Assembly (NCBI GenBank): GCA_002506595.1
Contig: DAXV01000060.1
Location: 1 to 6,806, forward strand
Source: Acidilobaceae archaeon UBA158
GTDB lineage: Archaea; Thermoproteota; Thermoprotei_A; Sulfolobales; Acidilobaceae
Length of the DNA stretch: 6,806 nt
Reading direction: 5' to 3'
A program made the translations under genes and the position numbers. Positions 1-6,000 of this stretch are shown piece by piece. The notes beneath the pieces are model-generated. The model did no database searches and was not told the origin of the DNA. It was given only the letters and a program-made list of their open reading frames with translations. Within the stretch, counting starts at the first letter, position 1. Each line of letters starts with the position of its first letter.

Positions 1-255
1 GAAAAAGAACTTGATAATATAAAAGTAATTCATGCTCCAGGTCATCCTTCTGGGAGCACTACTTTAATTGTAGAAAAAGCAGGAAAGAAATATGCGTTTG
101 TTGGAGATGCTATTTTTTCAAAAAATTCCCAACTTTATGTTAATAAATTATTTGCTAAAGATTATAATTTGGCTTTGAAATCAGCAGAATTAATAAAAAA
201 TATGAAACCGATCATAATTTTCCCTGGTCATGGTAAATCTGTAGAATATACATAA
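1..255 (+). CDS. MBL-fold metal-dependent hydrolase, C-terminal part (5' end outside window)
   Basis: The reading frame is open from the first base to a TAA at 253-255 and gives 84 residues, the C-terminal part of a metallo-beta-lactamase-fold hydrolase. The late metal-binding motifs of the superfamily are visible: APGHPSGS (His15 of the fragment), FVGDAIF (Asp36, the bridging Asp) and FPGHG near the end (His77). These correspond to the third His, the Asp and the last His ligand of binuclear Zn/Fe enzymes such as glyoxalase II and related thioesterases. The N-terminal HxHxDH motif would lie upstream and is not seen. The protein ends seven residues after the FPGHG motif, so it is the compact form without a C-terminal accessory domain. 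The substrate cannot be assigned. It is convergent with the next gene, and its stop codon lies inside a perfect inverted repeat. It is not closely related to the MBL-fold protein at 2257-3063, which has different motifs. Confidence 0.9.
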   Translation, partial: EKELDNIKVIHAPGHPSGSTTLIVEKAGKKYAFVGDAIFSKNSQLYVNKLFAKDYNLALKSAELIKNMKPIIIFPGHGKSVEYT

Positions 256-281
256 TTGTTAACCCCCCGGTTAACAATTAT
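252..281. terminator. Perfect 13-bp inverted repeat with C4 loop between convergent genes
   Basis: The left arm ATAATTGTTAACC (252-264) and right arm GGTTAACAATTAT (269-281) are exact reverse complements around a CCCC loop (265-268). The hairpin includes the stop codon of the upstream plus-strand gene (253-255) and the stop codon of the minus-strand methyltransferase (278-280). It therefore forms the last bases of both coding sequences and the shared 3' end. A role as a bidirectional 3'-end or termination structure is inferred. No T-tract follows it on either strand, so it does not look like the usual archaeal oligo-T terminator. A protein-binding palindrome (core GTTAAC on each arm) is the alternative. 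Confidence 0.55.
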
Positions 282-1102
282 AAAAAGTAATTAAATAAAG
301 CCAGCGTTGACGCTAAAGCCTCCTCTGTTCTTACCGTTAATGTCCCTTGATTTGGTATGGTATTTAAAATCAAATCAAAGCTTTTTTCATTATAAAGCTC
401 TGCATGAGGTCCTCCAAAAACGAGAACGATTCCTTTTTTATTGCTTAATTTATTTTCTATTACTTCTTTAATTTTCTCATTAAAACATGTGCCCAATCTA
501 CTTGTTCCGATGATTAAATACTCTTCTTTAAATTTCTTTATATCGCTAAGGTCTTTCAATTTAGATACTTTATAACCTGTATATAAATCATCCCAAGATG
601 CTTTTTCAAGCATTATTTTATTATTAATAGATTTAATTTTCACAGTTACTATTTTACCATTAACACATTTTTTATCTAAGTAACCATTACCTATCATACC
701 TAAATTTACTAAACAATAATTTTCATTACATTTTTCTACATAACCATCTAAAATTTTTCCCACTTCAACCTTCTTAGGAGGGTCATGATTAACAAGTCTT
801 AATGGAGGTAAAATACCAGCATATTTTAACAATTTACTTTTTTTAATAATTTTTTTCTTTATATGTGGAGGAATAATTTGATAATTAAGTATTAATTGAA
901 GGAATTTTTCATCAAAGCTGTTTGATTCGTTATCTCTATATAAAATAACTTCATCAACTCTATATATCGATAATATTCTTGAAATAAATCCTGATTTATA
1001 TGTTTTATCTATTAAACTATCCTCTACTGACAAAACGCTTATTGGCAATAAAACCACTATTTTCTTATTTCTCCTTTTAGGAGGAAATTCGTTACAACTC
1101 AC
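278..1102 (-). CDS. SPOUT-class RNA methyltransferase (SPOUT1/C9orf114 family, COG2106)
   Basis: This is a 274-residue SPOUT (alpha/beta-knot) RNA methyltransferase of the archaeal/eukaryotic COG2106 family, whose structural prototype is MTH1 and whose human member is SPOUT1/C9orf114. The first strand (KIVVLLPIS, residues 14-22) is followed by a helix and VDEVILYRD (49-57). A region LLKYAGILPPL (91-101) matches the family's conserved FAGLLxPL segment. An inserted OB-like beta domain spans about 110-168. The C-terminal knot carries IIGTSRLG (197-204), LVFGGP (227-232) and NTIPNQGTLTVRTEEAL (247-263), the S-adenosylmethionine-binding signature. The family has been described as a putative uridine-N3 methyltransferase; the exact target here is not known. 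The start is GTG at 1102, which overlaps the stop of a 24-codon ORF by four bases (GTGA). No good Shine-Dalgarno site sits directly before this GTG, suggesting translational coupling. In many archaea this family lies beside the ribosomal protein L3 operon; no ribosomal gene is adjacent here. Confidence 0.93.
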   Translation of the reverse strand: MSCNEFPPKRRNKKIVVLLPISVLSVEDSLIDKTYKSGFISRILSIYRVDEVILYRDNESNSFDEKFLQLILNYQIIPPHIKKKIIKKSKLLKYAGILPPLRLVNHDPPKKVEVGKILDGYVEKCNENYCLVNLGMIGNGYLDKKCVNGKIVTVKIKSINNKIMLEKASWDDLYTGYKVSKLKDLSDIKKFKEEYLIIGTSRLGTCFNEKIKEVIENKLSNKKGIVLVFGGPHAELYNEKSFDLILNTIPNQGTLTVRTEEALASTLALFNYFL

Positions 1103-1173
1103 TTCTTTTTACCTTTATTTTCTTCCTCCTTCTTACCCGTTGAAAATAGACTTGTCTTTTGTCTTCCTCCCAT
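1099..1173 (-). CDS. 24-residue Lys-rich ORF, translationally coupled to the methyltransferase
   Basis: An ATG at 1173-1171 opens a 24-residue ORF that begins MGGRQKTSLF, ends KGKKK and stops at TGA 1101-1099. A GGTGAT Shine-Dalgarno hexamer (1183-1178 on the minus strand) lies four bases before the ATG, the best ribosome binding site in this transcript. The stop overlaps the GTG start of the methyltransferase by four bases (GTGA), the typical geometry of coupled cistrons. The peptide is strongly basic (nine Lys plus one Arg) and has no recognisable fold. Other SPOUT1-family proteins, such as the human one, have a Lys-rich N-terminal extension. The ORF could therefore be the displaced N-terminus of the methyltransferase, joined by a -1 shift or split by a base error. 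The MGG plus Lys-rich start also vaguely recalls archaeal ribosomal protein S25e, but it is too short to support that identity. Confidence 0.5.
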   Translation of the reverse strand: MGGRQKTSLFSTGKKEEENKGKKK

Positions 1174-1177
1174 TTTT

Positions 1178-1183
1178 ATCACC
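1178..1183 (-). promoter_or_regulatory. Shine-Dalgarno site GGTGAT for the 24-residue ORF
   Basis: GGTGAT on the minus strand, followed by AAAA and then ATG at 1173. It is a full match to the anti-Shine-Dalgarno end (ATCACC) of archaeal 16S rRNA. It indicates that ribosomes load at 1173 rather than at the methyltransferase GTG at 1102. The same hexamer and spacing recur before the preferred start of the divergent gene. Confidence 0.6.
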
Positions 1184-1204
1184 ATTAATAATAATATATG
1201 GAAT

Positions 1205-1213
1205 AAATATAAG
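1205..1213 (-). promoter_or_regulatory. Putative TATA box for the methyltransferase transcript
   Basis: CTTATATTT on the minus strand is a plausible archaeal TATA element, centred about 36 bp upstream of the ATG at 1173. The usual 25-27 bp spacing would place the transcription start near 1183, leaving a leader of about ten bases that begins at the Shine-Dalgarno site. This is inferred from spacing and AT-rich composition only. Confidence 0.4.
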
Positions 1214-1230
1214 CTTTATTTTGGAGTAAA

Positions 1231-1260
1231 CAATTAATACTCTATTAAAAATTTTTATAA
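1231..1260 (+). promoter_or_regulatory. Putative core promoter of the methylisocitrate lyase gene
   Basis: This AT-only stretch upstream of the plus-strand gene contains several TATA-like candidates: TTAATA near 1234-1239, TATTAAAA at 1243-1250 and TTTTTATAA at 1252-1260. The 1234-1239 candidate would put the start site near 1262, just upstream of the ribosome binding site. The 1243-1250 candidate would give an essentially leaderless transcript beginning at about 1272. The sequence alone does not decide between them. Together with the minus-strand TATA box it makes 1174-1272 a compact divergent promoter region. Confidence 0.35.
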
Positions 1261-1262
1261 TT

Positions 1263-1268
1263 GGTGAT
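1263..1268 (+). promoter_or_regulatory. Shine-Dalgarno site GGTGAT that supports the TTG 1273 start
   Basis: GGTGAT at 1263-1268 is followed by AAAT and then TTG at 1273. The spacing of four bases equals that before the divergent 24-residue ORF. The upstream in-frame candidates TTG 1261 and GTG 1264 lie on top of this site and so cannot use it. TTG 1273 is therefore the better start for the lyase gene. Confidence 0.6.
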
Positions 1269-1272
1269 AAAT

Positions 1273-2190
1273 TTGGCATTTTTATATAAAAGAAGACTTG
1301 AAAATCCCGGTGAAAAACTAAGGGAATTATTAAAAAAAGAAGATATATTAATAACTCCAGGCGTTTTTGATCCAGCTTCGTCTTTATTGGTAGAAAATAT
1401 GGGTTTTAAATCAGCTTACTTATCTGGTGCAGCTCTGACTGGTAGCTTAGCAATGCCAGATTTGGGATTAATAACTTTTTCAGAATTGTTAGACGCAACA
1501 AGGAGGATAACTAATGTAATTAATATACCATTAATTGTAGATAGCGATACTGGCTTTGGAGAATCGTTAAACGTTTACAGAACAGTTAAGGAATTAGAGG
1601 AAGCAGGAGCAGCAGCAATACAAATAGAAGACCAAGATATGCCTAAGAAATGCGGTCATTTATCAGGTAAGAAAACAATATCTCCAGAGGATATGGTAAA
1701 GAAAATAGTTGCTGCAAATAATGCTAGAAAAGATATGTTAATTGTTGCAAGAACTGATGCTAGGGCTACTGAAGGTATTGAAGCAGCAATAGAAAGGGCA
1801 AAGCTATATTTAGAAGCTGGAGCTGATATAATTTTCCCAGAGGCATTAACTAGTCTAGATGAATTCAAGTTATTTGCTAAGGAAGTAAAGGCACCTCTAT
1901 TGGCTAATATGACGGAATTTGGTAAAACACCTTATATAACTGCGCAAGAATTTAAGGAAGCTGGTTTTAAAATCGTTATATTTCCTGTAACAACATTTAG
2001 GGCAGCAATGAAAGCAATGAAAGACACATTAATGGAAATTAAGGAAAAGGGAACACAAAAGTATATTTTAGATAAAATAATGAGTAGGGAGGAATTTTAC
2101 CAACTAATAGGATATTATGAATATGAAAAAAGGGATAATGAGTTTGCTAAGATAGGTGATGAAATAATTAAGAAAAAGAAAAACATGTAA
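1273..2190 (+). CDS. prpB: 2-methylisocitrate lyase-type enzyme (isocitrate lyase/PEP mutase superfamily)
   Basis: The product, 305 residues from TTG 1273, is a PrpB-type lyase, which splits 2-methylisocitrate to pyruvate and succinate in the cytosolic methylcitrate cycle of propionate oxidation. Length and motif order follow E. coli PrpB closely: YLSGAA (49-54), PDLG (62-65), VDSDTGFG (89-96, Mg-binding Asp90/Asp92), IEDQ (118-121), KKCGHLSGK (125-133, catalytic Cys127), ARTDA (159-163), FPEA (188-191), NMTEFGKTP (212-220), and GTQK and YYEYE near the C-terminus. The catalytic loop reads KKCGH, the form typical of isocitrate lyases, where E. coli PrpB has KRCGH, so activity with isocitrate is possible. 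At about 300 residues it belongs to the short subfamily, not the long isocitrate lyases, and the Cys argues against a PEP mutase. An in-frame TTG at 1261 would add four residues but overlaps the ribosome binding site. Methylcitrate synthase and dehydratase genes are not in the window. Confidence 0.88.
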   Translation: MAFLYKRRLENPGEKLRELLKKEDILITPGVFDPASSLLVENMGFKSAYLSGAALTGSLAMPDLGLITFSELLDATRRITNVINIPLIVDSDTGFGESLNVYRTVKELEEAGAAAIQIEDQDMPKKCGHLSGKKTISPEDMVKKIVAANNARKDMLIVARTDARATEGIEAAIERAKLYLEAGADIIFPEALTSLDEFKLFAKEVKAPLLANMTEFGKTPYITAQEFKEAGFKIVIFPVTTFRAAMKAMKDTLMEIKEKGTQKYILDKIMSREEFYQLIGYYEYEKRDNEFAKIGDEIIKKKKNM

Positions 2191-2210
2191 TTTTAAACAA
2201 TTCTCTATTG

Positions 2211-2220
2211 AAAAATATAA
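2211..2220 (+). promoter_or_regulatory. Possible TATA element for the COG1237 gene
   Basis: AAAAATATAA lies in the 66-bp gap after the lyase gene and would place a transcription start near 2242, just before the ribosome binding site. It suggests that the downstream gene can be transcribed on its own, although read-through from the lyase gene is equally possible. The evidence is composition and spacing only. Confidence 0.3.
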
Positions 2221-2245
2221 GGCGTAAAAGACCAAATATATTTTT

Positions 2246-2249
2246 GGTG
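2246..2249 (+). promoter_or_regulatory. Shine-Dalgarno core GGTG for the GTG 2257 start
   Basis: GGTG at 2246-2249, seven bases before the GTG start at 2257, is the only ribosome-binding-like sequence in the gap and supports that start. It forms the right edge of an imperfect palindrome, CCAAATATATTTTTGG (2232-2247; seven of eight arm positions pair). This could partly sequester the site or bind a regulator, but the signal is weak. Confidence 0.4.
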
Positions 2250-2256
2250 TTAAATA

Positions 2257-3063
2257 GTGAAGATAACTATTTTAGTAGATAATTATGTAACATCATTGAC
2301 ATCATTAAGAGATAAATTAATGAGTGAATGGGGATTTGCAGCTTATTTGCATGATTATAAGATATTGTATGATACAGGATTAAGTGGTAATGTTTTGTTA
2401 AATAATATGAAGTCACTTAATATTGATGTTAATGAGCCAGAATATGTTATTCTAAGTCACAGGCATCTTGACCATACTGGTGGATTAATGAAATTCCTTA
2501 ATGAAAGAAATAAACCAATAAAAATTATTGCTCATAAAAATCTCTTTTCTCCGGCAAAAGCTAAGGATGAAAAAGGAGAAATAGGTATTGGAGTTAATTT
2601 TACCAAAGAAGATCTTGAAAAGAAAGGGGCAGAACTAATTTTAATTGATTCACCATATAAATTAAAGGATAATTTAATTATATCAGGATATATACCAAGA
2701 AATTGGGGTCCAAGCCATACTGGGGGGCTTATTGATGATATACCTGATGATATGGCTTTGTATATAATAGAAAAAGACGGCATTGTAGTTTTAACAGGTT
2801 GTGGTCATGCAGGCTTGGAAAATATAATTGAATATGGTTTTAAAATAACTGGTCAAAATAACTTAAAGGGAATTATAGGCGGTTTACATTTTATGGGCCT
2901 AAATGAAAAAAGGCTTAATGATATTATTTCTTATATTAAAACGAAGTCCCCTATAGTAATTGCAGGAACTCATTGTACTGGTATAGATGGAATATCATTG
3001 TTAAAACAAAGTTTTTCTAGTTCGTTTAAAGAAGCTGGAGTAGGAAAAGAAATAATAATTTAA
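2257..3063 (+). CDS. MBL-fold protein of the dihydropterin-RFAP synthase-like family (COG1237)
   Basis: This 268-residue metallo-beta-lactamase-fold protein belongs to the COG1237 group. Some members are annotated as 7,8-dihydropterin-6-methyl-4-(beta-D-ribofuranosyl)aminobenzene-5'-phosphate synthase of tetrahydromethanopterin synthesis. The motifs follow the family order: WGFAAYL (25-31), LYDTG (37-41), SHRHLDHTGGL (67-77, metal ligands His68, His70, Asp72, His73), SGYIPR (143-148), DDMALYI (164-170), LTGCGHAGLENI (179-190, His184), GGLHF (208-212) and GTHCTG (237-242). TGCGHAG replaces the more common TGCSHAG. No signal peptide or membrane segment is visible, so it is cytosolic. The start is GTG at 2257 with GGTG seven bases upstream, and the N-terminus (MKITILVDN) fits the first strand of the fold. 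The fold and family are clear. The biochemical role is inferred; a part in the modified-folate (sulfopterin-like) pathway is possible in Sulfolobales but untested here. Confidence 0.85.
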   Translation: MKITILVDNYVTSLTSLRDKLMSEWGFAAYLHDYKILYDTGLSGNVLLNNMKSLNIDVNEPEYVILSHRHLDHTGGLMKFLNERNKPIKIIAHKNLFSPAKAKDEKGEIGIGVNFTKEDLEKKGAELILIDSPYKLKDNLIISGYIPRNWGPSHTGGLIDDIPDDMALYIIEKDGIVVLTGCGHAGLENIIEYGFKITGQNNLKGIIGGLHFMGLNEKRLNDIISYIKTKSPIVIAGTHCTGIDGISLLKQSFSSSFKEAGVGKEIII

Positions 3064-3066
3064 AAT

Positions 3067-3092
3067 AAAAAATAAATTTTAATTTATTTTTT
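3067..3092. terminator. Bidirectional A/T-tract terminator between convergent genes
   Basis: The left arm AAAAAATAAATT (3067-3078) and right arm AATTTATTTTTT (3081-3092) are exact complements around a TT loop. Plus-strand transcripts leaving the COG1237 gene meet a run of seven Ts (3087-3093) followed by more T-rich sequence. Minus-strand transcripts leaving the surface-protein gene meet six Ts just after its stop codon. Archaeal RNA polymerase terminates at oligo-T tracts, so this arrangement suits both convergent genes. The right arm includes the surface-protein stop (3084-3086) and its last two Lys codons. The all-A/T stem is weak, so the T-tracts rather than the hairpin are probably the active signal. 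Confidence 0.6.
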
Positions 3093-6000
3093 TCTTTTTA
3101 AAACCATAAATACCGCTCCTGCTATAACAACAACTGCTATAACTGCGCCTATCGCTAATGATCCTGTAAGAGATTGTGCTTTACTGCTAGTCTGGCTCTT
3201 GCTAGTGGTAGTAGTTGTTTGTGTATTTGTAGAACTTGTTGAAACAGATGAAGTTGATGTTGTAGAGGAGGATTGGATCGGACTTGTTGTTGAAGTAGTA
3301 TTGATAACACCTGTTGTTACCGTAACTGTTGGAGGAGTAATTTGAGTTGTCGTAATACCAGTTACTTGATAGTTTGATGGAATAGATGTTAAAGGATAGT
3401 TATCAAATCCATAAGTAGTATTATATGGCTTAGATCCAATTCCTGCACTGTCTATTTCACTACCTTTATATCCATACCAATAATTGCCTAAATAATTTGT
3501 AAAGCTGTTTCCGTTAAATGTGTATTCAACCTTGTTCTTTGTGTTATATGTAACATTTGAATCGCTGACATAAACGTTTTTGGTGTTATTAAAGTAATTT
3601 AGGTAAACATACGCATGGTTTACTCCAATCAATGTTATACCATATTTGTTTCCCATAATTTCGTTAGAAAATATGCTAACGTTCATTGAATAAACAGAAT
3701 CAATACCGCTTGTAGTGTTTTTTACGTAGTTCTCAAATACTGTTGCATTTTTACTATATTCTACCATTATGCCTTCAAAAGAATTTTCTATTGTATTATT
3801 ATAGATTAGAGGATTACTGTTAACTGTTACTATTCCATATAACCCTCCAACAGATAACGTTTCATAAATTTTAAGCAAAGAGATGTTGTTCGCAAATATG
3901 CTTCCTCTTGAAGTGTTTCCATTCGCAGCATTTTTTACTAGGTAAACGTTCGCAAATAAGCTATTGCCTAAATTGATTCCAGAGTATGAATATGTTAGAC
4001 TTACGTCATTTATTGTTGTGTTGCTGTTGCTAATTGATATAGCATTAGCACCGTTTAATACTAAATTGCTTAATAAATTGTTTTTAGATGAAACAATGTG
4101 AATATCATAGCCTGATGAGCTTGCGTTTACTAGAGGCAAGTTAATATATGAATTTGTGATAATAATCGATTCTCCATTAGATATGCTTATTCCATTTGGA
4201 GACACATTTGGATTACTAGTATAGGCATTTATTTTAATGTCTTGCAAATTATCAATTCCCTGGTTTAGATTAATTATATTAATACCAGTTGTGCTCATAC
4301 CTTGGTATGTGCCATTGTAAATTTTTTCCGTTAAGTTGTATATGTTTAAATTATTGTTATTATTTACATAAACATCAGCTTGGTTTCCATTATTTACATT
4401 AGATATAACGTTTTCAATTTTGATATTGCCAATAGAGCTTATTGAAATTCCTTCAGACGAATAGAAATTATTTATAGATAAGTTTTTCCCATCATTTACT
4501 GTAAGTCCATATGTGTTGTAAGGCATGTTACCTTTAGATACTGCATTATTTATTGATATCATAGAGTTTTTATTTCCACTTATGGAAATACCTCCTTGGC
4601 TTAATGAAGTGATATTAAATAGATTGATATTATTAGAATTGCTTATGGAAATACCTAGGCCTTCTGAAACTATGTTAAAAGATGACATGCTTAAATATAT
4701 TGCATTATCCACCTCTACTTTACCAATATCGTTAATGTTTGTTAACGTAGATGTGTAAGAGTTAAATAATCTTATTCCCCCATTTGTATAGAGATTTTCT
4801 ATTGTAATTGAAGACGATGGATATCCTAGTATATTAATTCCCCCATATTTTATGTTATTATTTTTAATGTTAATGTTATTAGTGTAGCTTACATCAATCC
4901 CAGTACCTCCTCCAGCTATCACTTTATTTAAATTCAGAAAAGTAACATATGATGCATAAATACCTGATGAAGCGTTCCAGCCAAGAGAGTTTGAATTATT
5001 TAGTTTTACATACGTAACATTATAAAATGTAATACCATTGTAATTGCTGTTTTGATTTGCTGCAATAGAATTTACATTATTTAGGGAAGCATTTTTTGCG
5101 TAAGAGACAGATATACCATTAGAAGAGGATTGTGTTAAATAAACGAGATTAACAGCATTAAATGATATACCTCCGCTGGAATTTGCTAGATAGACATTTG
5201 AAACATATGAATTTGAAATTGAGAGACCATTTGTTTTTGCGCTTATTACTGAAACATTATACGCTTTATTAATGGATATGTCGCTTTCAGAGTTTACTTG
5301 GCTTAATAAGAAGATTGATTTACCGCTTATACCGGTTAATTCAATTCCTACACTTGATATCATAGCATTTCTTAAAACATTTACGTTATTAAACTTACCA
5401 TTTAATACTGAAAGGGCATATATTCCGATCCCATAATATGTTGAAAGGCCTGCATTTACGTTATTCATATTTATGTATGGCACGTTAGTTAAATATATGC
5501 CATCATAAATATTTGAGCTTGATAATGCCAAATTGGAGTAGTTATAAACATATAGGCCAACATAAGGACCTGTACCTGATGAATTGCTATTTAAATAGCT
5601 TATTGTTAAGCTTTTTCCGTTGTTTATTTCAAAGTTTGTGTATTCGATTTGGTTAGTTTTCCCAGTTAAGGTAACTTGATTAACGCTTACTTGGTTTATG
5701 TCATTTAAATAGATTCCATAAGACGGAGATTCTGAGGAAACGTAAGCATTTATGCTGTTAAGGGACAGAATATTTGCATTTTCTATATACAATCCTACAT
5801 TAAATGATTTTGTCGATATTTTAGATAATGTGATGTCATTCTCATTGCCTGTTATATTAACTGCATTGTTAAATGAACTTATAGATAAATTGTTTAAAAC
5901 TACCTTAGAAGAATTTGCAATCATTATACCATTTTGTCCTAGCATTGCATAGCTAAATGAGGTTTGAGTATCTATACCAGTTACATTAGTGTTTTCAATA

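Noticed and set aside
1099..1173. Ribosomal protein S25e gene remnant
   Set aside because: Only the MGG plus Lys-rich start is reminiscent; the winged-helix body of S25e is absent.
1261..1272. TTG 1261 or GTG 1264 as the lyase start
   Set aside because: Both overlap the GGTGAT ribosome binding site (1263-1268), which is correctly spaced only for TTG 1273.
1656..1868. Minus-strand 70-residue ORF
   Set aside because: It is antisense to the conserved core of the lyase, with no family features or ribosome binding site.
2532..2783. Minus-strand 83-residue ORF
   Set aside because: It lies wholly antisense to the COG1237 gene, and its Ser/Ile-rich composition reflects the opposite strand.
3160..3365. 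Simple-sequence DNA repeats in the stretch rich in GTTGT/GTAGT
   Set aside because: These are the Thr/Ser codons of the stalk region and form no regular tandem array or CRISPR-like structure.
4525..4758. Plus-strand 77-residue ORF
   Set aside because: It is a shadow of the repeated beta-helix gene; its hydrophobic Leu/Ile-rich composition results from reading Asn/Ser-rich codons in reverse.
5752..5952. Plus-strand 66-residue ORF
   Set aside because: Also a shadow of the beta-helix gene, without any recognisable motif.
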